NCBI GenBank assembly: GCA_009767595.1
Contig: VSDK01013519.1
Location: 32,796 to 96,795, forward strand
Direction of reading: 5' to 3'
Source of the DNA: Symbiodinium kawagutii
Taxonomy: Eukaryota > Sar > Dinophyceae > Suessiales > Symbiodiniaceae
Length of the DNA stretch: 64,000 bases
In this document: in pieces, positions 23,501-32,356 of the stretch
Position numbering within the stretch: the stretch's first letter is position 1
How the letters are laid out: each line of letters opens with the position of its first letter
The notes under the pieces: model-generated
The model's database searches: none
Told to the model about the DNA's origin: nothing
What the model saw: the letters and a program-made list of their open reading frames with translations, nothing else
Program-made: the position numbers and the translations under genes

Positions 23501-26367
23501 CTTACGGTTATAAAGCATCGATCTTATTAACTATAAGAAGTATCAGTACTGTATCCGTTATCAACCATAAATTGCCCTTGAACGACTATGATCAACCATC
23601 ATCAACCAGTTTATCAGCACACCCTATTGTCCACCATTATGTAACCACTATCAATGCTGATGGTTCGAAAAGGTGATAACGCTAGATGAAGTGACTCACC
23701 ACTTTGTGAACCACTGAGCTCTATTGATATTCTATTCTCATGCTTAATGACAATCAATCATGATTTACCACAATCATACTCGCAAATCACCCATAGATCA
23801 GAATCAATCAATCCTAATCAGTCAAAATCAACACTGAAATTGTCATTCATTCTAATCCAATCTAAAGATCAATCATAATCCTTACCACAATCAATCATCA
23901 TTATGTTGTCCTTACTTCCATATACTACCTAGGACCTATGACCACCACCAAGATTACCATTACTACCCGTCAGCCTCGTCGTAGTCTATCACAGTCACCA
24001 ATCATCATCAACCTTATCATTGCCAATCACCAATCATGATTACCATTGTTAATCACCAATCATCAATCATCATTAACTTATACTATCCATTATCTTCAAT
24101 CATCCAATCACCAATCATCTAGCCATCAGCTATCACCCATCGTCACTATGATGACTAGTAACCATGAGCCTTACTAACCATCACCATCACCAACCCTAAC
24201 CATCACCAATCACCATTTAATCATAAGCTATCAGCACCACCATCACCTCTCATGATAGACCATTCCTACCCATCACCACCCGTCCCCGCAACGGCCCACC
24301 AGTTCCACTCCAAACCACCCGAACCCACCTGCATCGTCGCTGAGCCACAGGTCTTGGCCTAGTCGAATCAGCGGTTTTTGCGGCGGTTTTTTGGTGAGGA
24401 TTGGTAGTGAAAACATGGTGAAAACATGGTGGAAACATGGTTGAAACATGGTGGAAACATGGCGAGAACATGGGGAAAACATGTGAAAACATGGTGGAAA
24501 CATGGTGAAAACATGTGAACACATGGTGAGCTGGGAATCAAATAAATGCATGGTGAGTTCATGGTGAATGGGTTAAGAATCATTTTGAGATGGTACTTGA
24601 TGAACCAATGGTTTCCAATCAACTCATGTTTCTGAATTACTGGTTGGTGATCAATTGATGGTTGATGGTGAACTTATGGTGAAGGGATGATGAGTCGGGA
24701 TTAATTGCTGTTATGATGACCAAATTGTGAATGCATGGTGAATGAGCGGTACCATGAACCCAGCAAATGCGACAGTTGCTCCCACAAATGCCTTCCAACC
24801 ATCCTCAATCACCATCCATCAACACCATGACCATCGATCAAAACGAAGCGTCATGAACCATCATCCCACAATATGATAGATCGCCATCATGAACCAAAAT
24901 GAATCATCGACCACACCTCCTCACACTGATCATCACCTATTCTCAACCAACAAATTCACCACGAGGTCAACCCTCCTCCGGTGCTCCCCAGGCCGCACCC
25001 AGGCCCCACCGGCACCACCACGACCCCACGGGGCTCCCCACAGACCTCCGCCGCCGACATCAGACCCCCGCAGAGCACCAGGCGCTCGGGGCGCCCGGGC
25101 ACCGCCAGCAGGGCCGTGCACACGCGCGGCTTCCACGGGGAAGTCTGGAAGAGCGCTGCAGCGTTGGGGTGGGAGCTAAGGATGCGTGATGTGGTGGTGG
25201 TTGAGGATGGGTAAGGATGGTTGATGAGGGTAAGTGATGGTGAGTGATGGTGAATGATGGTTGAGGATGAAAGGGTTGATGGTTGCTGATGGTTGATGAT
25301 GCTTAATTTAGGATGGTAGGGTTGATGAGGATCGTCGATCAGTGGATACATGATGGTTTTCATCCTGGCTGTTGTCGTCAATTCATGGTGAATTCATGGC
25401 TGAAGATGGTTCATGATGGCTGACGATGATTTGTGATGACGACGGATGGTCATAGAGACATCAATGATATATGAAGATGGTTCAGGATCATTTCTCATGG
25501 TTAATAATGATTGGTACTGACTCATCACGTGGGATTTCGATGGTTAAGAAGGCTACTGAGCAACGGCTGGTACCTGGATACCAATTCTCCACCAATGATC
25601 GTTGGAACGAAGAAATAGTAGTGAAAGGTGGTTGAGGATGGATGATCACCAATGATGGAAAATGCAATGGTTCAGGGTGACTCCTGGCGGTTGATTGATG
25701 TTTAATAATGGTCCAGTGTATAACACTATTTGTTGGTAATGTCGTACCCACGGTGATTAGCAATGCTTCTCAGTGGTTGATTAAGGATGGTCACGAGTGG
25801 TTGATGATGGTAGGAACTGATCGTCATAGAGCAACAGCTGGTGGCTTGCTCACAATGGATATGTACTACAAGGTGGGCCCCTACCAGTCATATGTTGGGT
25901 TAGTTCACCCCCTAAAAGTGGTAGTTGATCCTAGTCAAGGTAGCTGCAAACCAACTTATAAGTGATTGGGGGCCCACTTTGTTTGTAGTGGTAAAACACA
26001 ATTGGTGATACATGAGGATCACCTCGCCTTTCACCTCACCAACTAAAATTGATGATCATTCATGTTCGTATGGCTGCTGGATATAGAACTACTTTGCGTT
26101 GTAGATCATTATTGACTTATAAACCAACCTTAGTCAACCTGACCCAACCTTAGCCAACGTTAACCGACCTGCCGAAATCAACCAACCGAAATTAACCAAC
26201 CCACCACCCAAAACAACCCCACCCCACCAACTGTCCCCATCCGCCTGCGACATACATCGCCAGGAGAGGCCTCCATCCTGCGAGGCCCAAACGTCGTTGA
26301 GGCAGTTGGCCGAAGAATCCTCGCCACCTGACGCACGAACCCCGTGCCTTCGGCGAGGATCGGACGG
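17507..26367 (-). CDS. Kelch/Asp-box-like repeat protein, second exon chain (nine exons)
   Basis: Exons on the minus strand: 26256-26367, 25066-25155, 24329-24358, 23293-23328, 22175-22294, 21413-21442, 19977-20036, 19755-19832, 17507-17636; nearly all introns are phase 1. The first codes GGEDSSANCLNDVW then ASQDGGLSWR, a textbook NDVW plus Asp-box unit, with donor GTATGT. The next gives SLFQTSPWKPRVC, then PERLVLCGG. Joining 24329-24358 to 23293-23328 creates WLSDDAGARWQWL, an Asp-box present only across the junction, which supports the splicing. Then PSWANITGRFRAAIM and AAVVQLLG repeat the W..R..AA.M..VV.L.G pattern, then HDTLVFNSNGAHI and YAAMVRDSLLLG. The 21413 exon (30 bp) and the frame of the 17507 exon are uncertain. 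It may be the 3' part of the 32-43 kb gene or a paralogue; the acidic exon at 29923-30153 could lie between them. Confidence 0.5.
18553..18775. repeat. Imperfect GATA microsatellite
   Basis: AGATAGATAGAT with interruptions over about 220 bp. The minus-strand open frames rich in IYLS here are repeat translations. Confidence 0.95.
19078..19180. mobile_element. MITE-like element, TTTCTCAAAATAGGGG family
   Basis: GTGGTTTCTTATAACAGGGA to GATTTGAGGGTATGCC and GCGACACACCCA, a diverged copy with recognisable inverted ends. Confidence 0.55.
21002..21061 (+). CDS. Possible plus-strand exon inside a minus-strand intron
   Basis: Sixty bases between acceptor TGAG and donor AAG/GTGCGA read LRPWPFVGDVLKWPRMNWLK in phase 0. 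The island is GC-rich against AT-rich flanks. It lies within the 17.5-26.4 kb minus-strand chain, so it is either a nested gene or a minus exon read wrongly; the minus frame HARPFQHVAHEGPRPKL is also open. Confidence 0.3.
21513..21770. repeat. Degenerate CAA/ACA-rich stretch
   Basis: The plus strand reads as a long Asn/Thr/Lys/Gln-rich frame and the minus strand as Val/Leu/Cys-rich, as expected of a decayed AAC-type microsatellite. Confidence 0.6.
22378..22485. repeat. Tandem duplication, about 53 bp, two copies
   Basis: CAAACTCACCTGGTAGCTAG starts both copies (22378 and 22431) and GCCATTTCTATG ends both. It lies just 5' of the exon at 22175-22294. Confidence 0.8.
23330..24328. other. Degenerate ATCA/ACCAT repeat DNA, no gene seen
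   Basis: About 1 kb of variants of CAATCATCATTAACC and AATCACCATT on the plus strand, between two exons of the second kelch-like chain. Confidence 0.6.
24395..24545. repeat. 12-14 bp minisatellite GGTGGAAACATG
   Basis: About eleven copies of variants of GGTGGAAACAT. The minus-strand frames with CFHHVFTM repeats come from it. Confidence 0.85.
25156..25860. other. GATGGTTGATG-rich stretch
   Basis: Degenerate repeats of GGTTGATGATGG on the plus strand. No coding island seen. Confidence 0.5.
25865..25989. mobile_element. Inverted-repeat element, ACTACAAGGTGGGCCCC family
   Basis: ACTACAAGGTGGGCCCC at the left, GGGGGCCCACTTTGTTTGTAGT at the right apart from a short insertion. About 125 bp. A related end, CACAAAGTGGGCCCCCA, is at 18824. 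Confidence 0.6.
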
Positions 26368-26472
26368 CTTCAGCGCCAATGTGATGTGGCGATGAAGCCG
26401 GGAGAACATGTGGAAATCATGTAGGGCAAGGGCAGTGATAGCATATGTAATATTAATCCAACTAAGTAGCAT

Positions 26473-26741
26473 GTTTCATTTGCATGTTCAGCCTGATGCA
26501 TTTGATCTATAAGCAAGCTCTGACAGGCGCATGTCACTGCAGTTTTTGCATGTTCATGCACATCAGCAAGCAACACAAGCAACACATGCTCGCATTGTTG
26601 CAATCAGCATTGATCCCATCCGGGAAATGCGAAAAAAAACACACACACACACAAGCTCTGTGTGGTTTGGTAAACCTGCACCTTTGATGCAGGTCAAAAA
26701 GAGTCCCTGACACAAAAAGTTGGAGGACCTCTGGAGCGCAG
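26473..26741 (+). repeat. 269-bp dispersed repeat, copy 1
   Basis: From GTTTCATTTGCATGTTCAGC to GGAGGACCTCTGGAG. It matches 33072-33340 in reverse orientation almost base for base, including a CA microsatellite. No terminal inverted repeat was seen. Confidence 0.9.
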
Positions 26742-27690
26742 AGCGCAACATCGATGTGCAGAGCTCTGTGCATCTGAAACGAATGTCCTCCTGCCAAGGA
26801 CACAAGTTCGTGTGGCACATTGCCACATGTTAGACTAGAATGGAACCACAAGTGAAAGATTCGAACATGTAGACTCTCTTGCCCCTCGGGTTTTGTAGAA
26901 TGGAACCAACAATATTTCCCAATGGGGGGTTTTGGCAAATTCAATCTTTGATGAACAGAGTCCCTCACCCTCGCGAATCAAGTTACGGCTGCCATGCAAG
27001 ATGACACAACCCAGGCTAGACATCGCTACAGCCATGATATCTACATCGAGCAATTACAAAATCCCATCTGGTTTTTGGTTTGAACTCTCATGAAAAATAG
27101 TAAACCAACTAACGCGCACCGTGCCGCTCACCCCTTACACATTGTTGGTTGCTCCCAACACACCGGCGCTCCTTAGTCAATCCATATCGTCGAGGGTGTT
27201 CTCCTGCGCCGCAGATGACAGCCATGTCGCTTGTTTGGGCATTGTTCGTCGGGCAACGGACAAAACTACAATCATGAGGCGTGTGAAAACAATGATAGTG
27301 GCAAAGTCGATGATGATGAGGATGAGGATGATTATGATGATGATCAACGAATGCTTAGTTGATCGTTCACTGCAAAATACACATTCCAACAAAATGGTTA
27401 TATAATAGTTCAACTATGAGCTCAGAAACCGGGGCGCTTTGGGTGTTCATTCGTAACCGATGGCTGGGGAAGTTCTTGTCACTACCAACAACATTAACCA
27501 CCAACCATCGTGCTTGGTTTTGTCGCCCATACCGGTGGAAATCATACCCTTGTTGCTTGCTCGCTGCTGGTTGTCAACCCCCCAAAGAACCAAGCATAGA
27601 TAAATAGCCAGTCAACCATTAATGACCTTTGATTCCTCTACATCAACTATGACCTACCCTCTACTCAGCATTCGCTAGCCTCTATCGACT
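26742..27690. other. Non-coding stretch
   Basis: Several short open frames without splice support. A GATGAGGATGAGGATG microsatellite lies at 27310-27345. Confidence 0.4.
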
Positions 27691-27789
27691 AGATCTTGCG
27701 AAACAGGTTGACGCGAAACAGGTTGACCTGTACAGGTGTGGAATACGGTTCGGGCGTTCGACCTTTCTCACCCCAACCAACGAAAAGTC

Positions 27790-28800
27790 ACCCCACTGCA
27801 TGGCACACCGCTATCCAAAAGTCACCCCAAGCTTTTCAAAAGTCACCCCATGGAAGGCAAATCGCAATGGCACACCGGTCCCCACCCAAACAGAACATCA
27901 CATGCGGAATCATCGTGCGCCAGTGCGCTTTGTGTCTCCTGCAGCCTCAAAAAATGCCATCTGGACGAATCTCGCGCATGGCACACCGATTTGCAATGTT
28001 CAGAGCTGACATGCATTGCCAATCTTCTTTGAATGGTAGGCTGGCAGCACGTTCTCGAAAAAACCAGCACAAAGCATACAAATCATACTGGCACACCAGT
28101 CCCCAGCAAAACAAAGCATCACCTCCCCGGGCATCTGGAATCATCGTGCGCCAGTGCGTTTTGCGTTTCTTGCATTCTTAAAACATGACATCTGGACGAA
28201 TCTCGCGCTTGGCACACCGATTTGCAATGTTCAGAGCTGATGTGCATTTCCATCCTTCTCCCAATGGTAGGCTGCCAGCGTGTTGTGGAAAAACCATCCC
28301 AAAGCATACAAATCACAATGGCACACCAATCCCTACCCAAAACAGAACGTCACCTTCCTGGACATCTGGAACCATCGTGCGCCAGTGCGTTTTGCTTATC
28401 CAGCAGGTTTAAAAAAAAAGTGCATCTGGACCAGTCTCGCGCTTGTTCATGTGCATTTCCATTCTTCTCCCAATCGTAGGCTGGCAGCATGTTGTGGAAA
28501 AAACCATCCCAAAGCATACAAATCACAATGGCACACCGGTCCCTACCGAAAACAGATCTTCACCTTCCTGAACATCTGGAATCATCGTGCGCCAGTGCGT
28601 TTTGCTTATCCAGCAGATTTCAAAAAAAGATCTGGACCAGCCTCACGCTTGGAAAGCCGATGTTCGAAGCTCAAAGTTCATGTGCATTTCCATCCTTCTT
28701 CCAATGGTAGGCCGGCAGCATGTTGTCGAAAAAACCATCCCAAAGCACACAAATCACAATGGCACACCAAATCCCTACCCAAAACAGAACGTCACCTTCC
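27790..28800. repeat. About 210-230 bp tandem repeat, four to five units
   Basis: The marker GTGCGCCAGTGCG recurs at about 27918, 28147, 28377 and 28587. Each unit also has AATGGCACACC, ACATCTGGAA and AGGCTGGCAGCATGTT. Several plus-strand frames run through it; 230 is not a multiple of 3, so no constant protein repeat is kept. Likely satellite-like. Confidence 0.8.
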
Positions 28801-28977
28801 CGGATATAGGAATGGGAAAAAAACGAGACCAAAAACGAGACCTCTGGAGGCCCAAACGAGAAGGCAGAGCCGCCAGAACCCCTTGGGCACAAGCATGGCA
28901 GATTCAATCAACACTTTTTCAACCCCAAGTGCGGAATGGCAATATGGAAGTTAGCGCTGTTCCCGTTGCAATTTAGG

Positions 28978-29059
28978 GTTGTTGTTGTTGTTGTTGTTGT
29001 TCTTGTTGTTGTTGTTGTTGTTGTTGTCGTCGTCGTCGTCGTCGTCGTCGTTGTTGTTG
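28978..29059. repeat. GTT then GTC microsatellite
   Basis: (GTT)n with one CTT, then (GTC)n, then GTT again. TTG-type tracts are abundant in some Suessiales genomes. Confidence 0.95.
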
Positions 29060-29129
29060 CGATTGGCCGTCCCTTGTTCCATCCTATGGTCCGTTCAGTT
29101 GTAGGCAGCACGGGTAGACGCATGAATTG

Positions 29130-29575
29130 AGTTGGAAACATATTTCTGCAACAAATCGCAGCTGCACAAGGCGATCAAGGAAACAAAGGACCTTGCGTGT
29201 TACAGAGTCTAGAAAAACGTGTGCCAGCACGATTTGTGTTGGAATGCGTTCTTCCCTCATCTAAAGGATGAAGGCTGGAAATCATATTTCTATATATTTC
29301 TGTTGCAAATCGCAGCTAAAAGGGGCCATCAAAAAAACAAAGCACATTGCATTTGACACAGTCTAGAAACATGTGCGCCAGCGCGATTCGTGCTGGAATG
29401 CTTTCTTCCGTAATCTCAAGGATGAAGGCTGGAAATTATGTTTCTTTAGCAAATCGAAGCTGCACAGGGCGATGAAAGAAACAAAGGACATGACCTTTAC
29501 AGACTGTAGAAACACGTGCGCCAGTGCGACTTGCGTTGAAATGCTCTCTTTCCTAATCTAAGGGATGAAGGTTAT
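29130..29575. repeat. About 150-bp tandem repeat, three units
   Basis: GATGAAGGCTGGAA at 29267, 29421 and (changed) 29564; each unit has AAATCGCAGCTGCACA, a GTCTAGAAA-type motif and a GTGCGCCAG(T/C)GCGA core, which it shares with the neighbouring 230-bp repeat. Confidence 0.75.
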
Positions 29576-29922
29576 TGAACTGCTTCTGCAAGGCACACCG
29601 CGATTGGGACGACTTTCGGTGTGATGGGACGAGTAAGGTCAACTACCCAGTACAACCCTTGACTCCGCTCTTGCAAGTCTGCGTGAATAATTGCGAATAT
29701 GTATGCCTGTATGACTGCGAACGACTGTATATCTACCTGCGGCGTCCAAAACCTAGAATTTTTCGGGTTGAGAAATAACAACCTGGCTATTTCGGAATTC
29801 TCAACACAAAACAAGTCTCCTGCGTGCCCCACATATCAAGATTTTGACGACGCTGGTCAATTGTTTGCTGAATAATTCTTGGGCCAATTTACCTCTTTAA
29901 CGACCAACTTTCAAGGACTTAC

Positions 29923-30153
29923 GTTGCGCGGAGGAGCTGCGAGGGGCCACGCCTCCAGCACGCGATCCTCTTCAAACCACTCCTCTTCCTCCTCCTCATC
30001 ATCATCCTCACCATAGGCCCTTCTCATTGCCTCAAGCCACTGCGACAAAGGCACTCCCTCCTCTTCCTCTTCCTCCTCCTCCTCATCATCCTCCTCCTCA
30101 GCAATGGCCCTCCTCATCGCCTCAAGCCACTGCGACAAAGGCACGTATGTACG
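29923..30153 (-). CDS. Exon coding an acidic protein with two PLSQWLEAMRRA repeats
   Basis: The exon ends at an excellent donor (AAC/GTAAGT). It codes two copies of VPLSQWLEAMRRA, each followed by a Glu/Asp run (EEEDDEEEEEE and EDDDEEEEEE), then WFEEDRVLEAWPLAAPPRN. The upstream limit is taken at GATCGAAG (30154). The amphipathic segment plus acidic run looks like a short docking motif with a charged linker; no family recognised. It ends in phase 0, matching the phase-0 start of the exon at 26256-26367, so it may belong to the same gene. The upstream flank is a TATC microsatellite. Confidence 0.5.
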
Positions 30154-30217
30154 CTTCGATCTGTTTATCTTTTAATCTCTTGATCTGTTAATCTATTGAT
30201 CTACTATCCGTCCATCT

Positions 30218-30222
30218 TTTAG

Positions 30223-30257
<35 letters not shown>

Positions 30258-30258
30258 G

Positions 30259-30295
<37 letters not shown>

Positions 30296-30300
30296 TTGTC
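30218..30300. repeat. TATC microsatellite
   Basis: (TATC)n with a few changes, just upstream of the acidic exon on the minus strand. It is the same motif class as the GATA array at 18553. Confidence 0.95.
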
Positions 30301-30374
30301 TCTCTGTCTTCCTATTTGTCTTTCTATCTACTCTTACAAACCCCTCCAACCCGCCTCCAACCTTTTCCTCAGTG

Positions 30375-30520
30375 AGCTTCTTCAACCAACTCGGAGCAAG
30401 CATCCGACATTTCATGGGTGTGCAGCTGCAATTCGGTTGGGACATGCAAAAACTCTTCGATGTTGGCTCCTGTTGCCTTCACGATGTGTCCCGAAAACGC
30501 AGTCTGATCTTGATTCCCGC
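30375..30520. other. Coding-like island open on both strands
   Basis: Plus strand reads FFNQLGASIRHFMG then QLQFGWDMQKLFDV; minus strand reads GANIEEFLHVPTELQ then SDACSELVEEAH-stop. Both look like protein, and only splice data could choose. The minus reading would match neighbouring exons. Confidence 0.3.
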
Positions 30521-30894
30521 ACACCAATCTATAGCATACTAATAGACTATCACTTAGAACATCAAACGTTTTCCAAACGCAAACAACCCTACACGTAGAA
30601 CAGTTTGCAAATCAATTGTTTTTGTGTCGAAGTGTACGCTTCGAACACGCAGTGTCGAAGTGTTTCTTGATTTTTCGATCACTTAGAACATGGTTGCACA
30701 TAGGTGTTCTAAGCTTCAGTCCTGGCCACATTCTTCTCCCAATGCATGATGTTCTGGAGTCAAAGCATCAGATATCAAGTGATTCTGGGATGGTTCACTT
30801 CTCGCTAGTTTCATGGACACTCACTGAGAACATCTGTGCCCCTCTTCAATGCATTGAAGCATTCTGATGTTCTAAGTGGCGGCGTCAAATAATG

Positions 30895-31580
30895 CTTGTC
30901 TCCGCTTTGTCTCCCCTTTGTCTCCCCTTTGTCTCCCCTTTGTCTCCCTTTGTCTCCCTTTGTCTCCCCTTTGTCTCCCCTTTGTCTCTCCTTTTTCTCC
31001 CTTTGTCTCCCCTTTGCCTTTCCTTTGTCTCCCTTGCGGCTCTGGATTGGCGCTTTGTTTGCCACTGCTCTGCCGCTGCTCATGCTTGTCTCCCTTTGTC
31101 TCCCCTTTGTCTCGCCTTTGTCTCCCCTTTGTCTACCCTTGGTCTTTCCTTTGTCTCCCTTGTGGCTCTGGATTGGCGCTTTGTTTGCCGCTGCTCATGC
31201 TTGTCTCCCTTTGTCTCCCCTTTGTCTCGCCTTTGTCTCCCCTTTGTCTACCCTTGGTCTTTCCTTTGTCTCCCTTGTGGCTCTGGATTGGCGCTTTGTT
31301 TGCCGCTGCTCATGCTTGTCTCCCTTTGTCTCCCCTTTGTCTCGCCTTTGTCTCCCCTTTGTCTACCCTTGGTCTTTCCTTTGTCTCCCTTGTGGCTCTG
31401 GATTGGCGCTTTGTTTGCCGCTGCTCATGCTTGTCTCCCTTTGTCTCCCCTTTGTCTCGCCTTTGTCTCCCCTTTGTCTACCCTTGGTCTTTCCTTTGTC
31501 TCCCTTGTGGCTCTGGATTGGCGCTTTGTTTGCCGCTGCTCATGCTTGTCTCCCTTTGTCTCGCCCCCTTTGTCTTTCCT
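30895..31580. repeat. 115-bp tandem repeat of GTCTCCCCTTT units
   Basis: TCTGGATTGGCGCTTTG recurs at 31041, 31167, 31282, 31397 and 31512: a 126-bp first step, then exact 115-bp steps with almost no change. Within each unit an 11-bp GTCTCCCCTTT motif repeats. No stop occurs in any forward frame through most of the array, so three overlapping long frames appear; 115 is not a multiple of 3. Confidence 0.9.
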
Positions 31581-31972
31581 TTGTCTAATCCTTGTGCGCA
31601 ATGCACCCGCTATCTGGGGTCTTTGCTGGTGTAATTTGTCAAAATCACAAGTTCCCACAATGGCTTTGATTTTCGAGGTCGGGCTCTCATTTGCAAGGTC
31701 GGGACCGCCACAACGCACCATTGCTGGTTCTAGAGCCAGTCCTCGACATAGTGGTATATCTCACCATGTCCCCATAAATAATGGCGGCTGTTGGCCAATT
31801 CCAATGCATTTCTCCTGTGGCTTCACACCTTTAATAGTGCAGGGTATGCATTCAGAAATTGATAAGTAGTTCATGGGTACAATACATAGGAAAACAAAAA
31901 AAACGAGCTCAAAGAAGCCCACGCATGCCTTAAGTTATGCCCTTATGGCCCCAACCGCGCTTTCCCGTGCAC

Positions 31973-32319
31973 CTTGGTCTTCCGCGAGATTGGCTGCGTC
32001 GAGTCTCTCTCTGTTCTCGTTCGATCGCCAAAAGTCTCGCAAAGACCTGCAAGCCGATCCTCACTATCACTTTTCAAGCGTTAGCAGCCATCTGTTCACC
32101 ATGAGTAGCCTCTTCCAACTGCACACTTAGCACATCTACGTTAAACCAGACCGTTTTCCAAATAATGTTCTAAACTACTGTCTACTAGTATAGATCTGAA
32201 CTTCCCAAAATTCCCGCACAAGCGATCGCCAAGCCACGTTGTTGCGAGCGGCGTCTGCTTCCACCGGGTCGAAGCGAATAAAAGCTGTCTTAGCCTGAGT
32301 TCATCATCATTCATCATCA

Positions 32320-32356
<37 letters not shown>

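Noticed and set aside
26534..26968. 144-codon minus-strand frame, repeated at 33058-33279
   Set aside because: Both copies come from the inverted 269-bp repeat; the shared peptide reflects repeat identity, and it includes a CA-microsatellite stretch.
28280..28954. 224-codon plus-strand frame
   Set aside because: It follows the 230-bp tandem repeat in shifting frames, has no splice or domain support, and several frames are open.
30876..31869. Three overlapping long plus-strand frames (230-325 codons) rich in CLPFVSPLS
   Set aside because: They are translations of the 115-bp/11-bp repeat array; the unit is not a multiple of 3, and nothing outside the array supports a gene.
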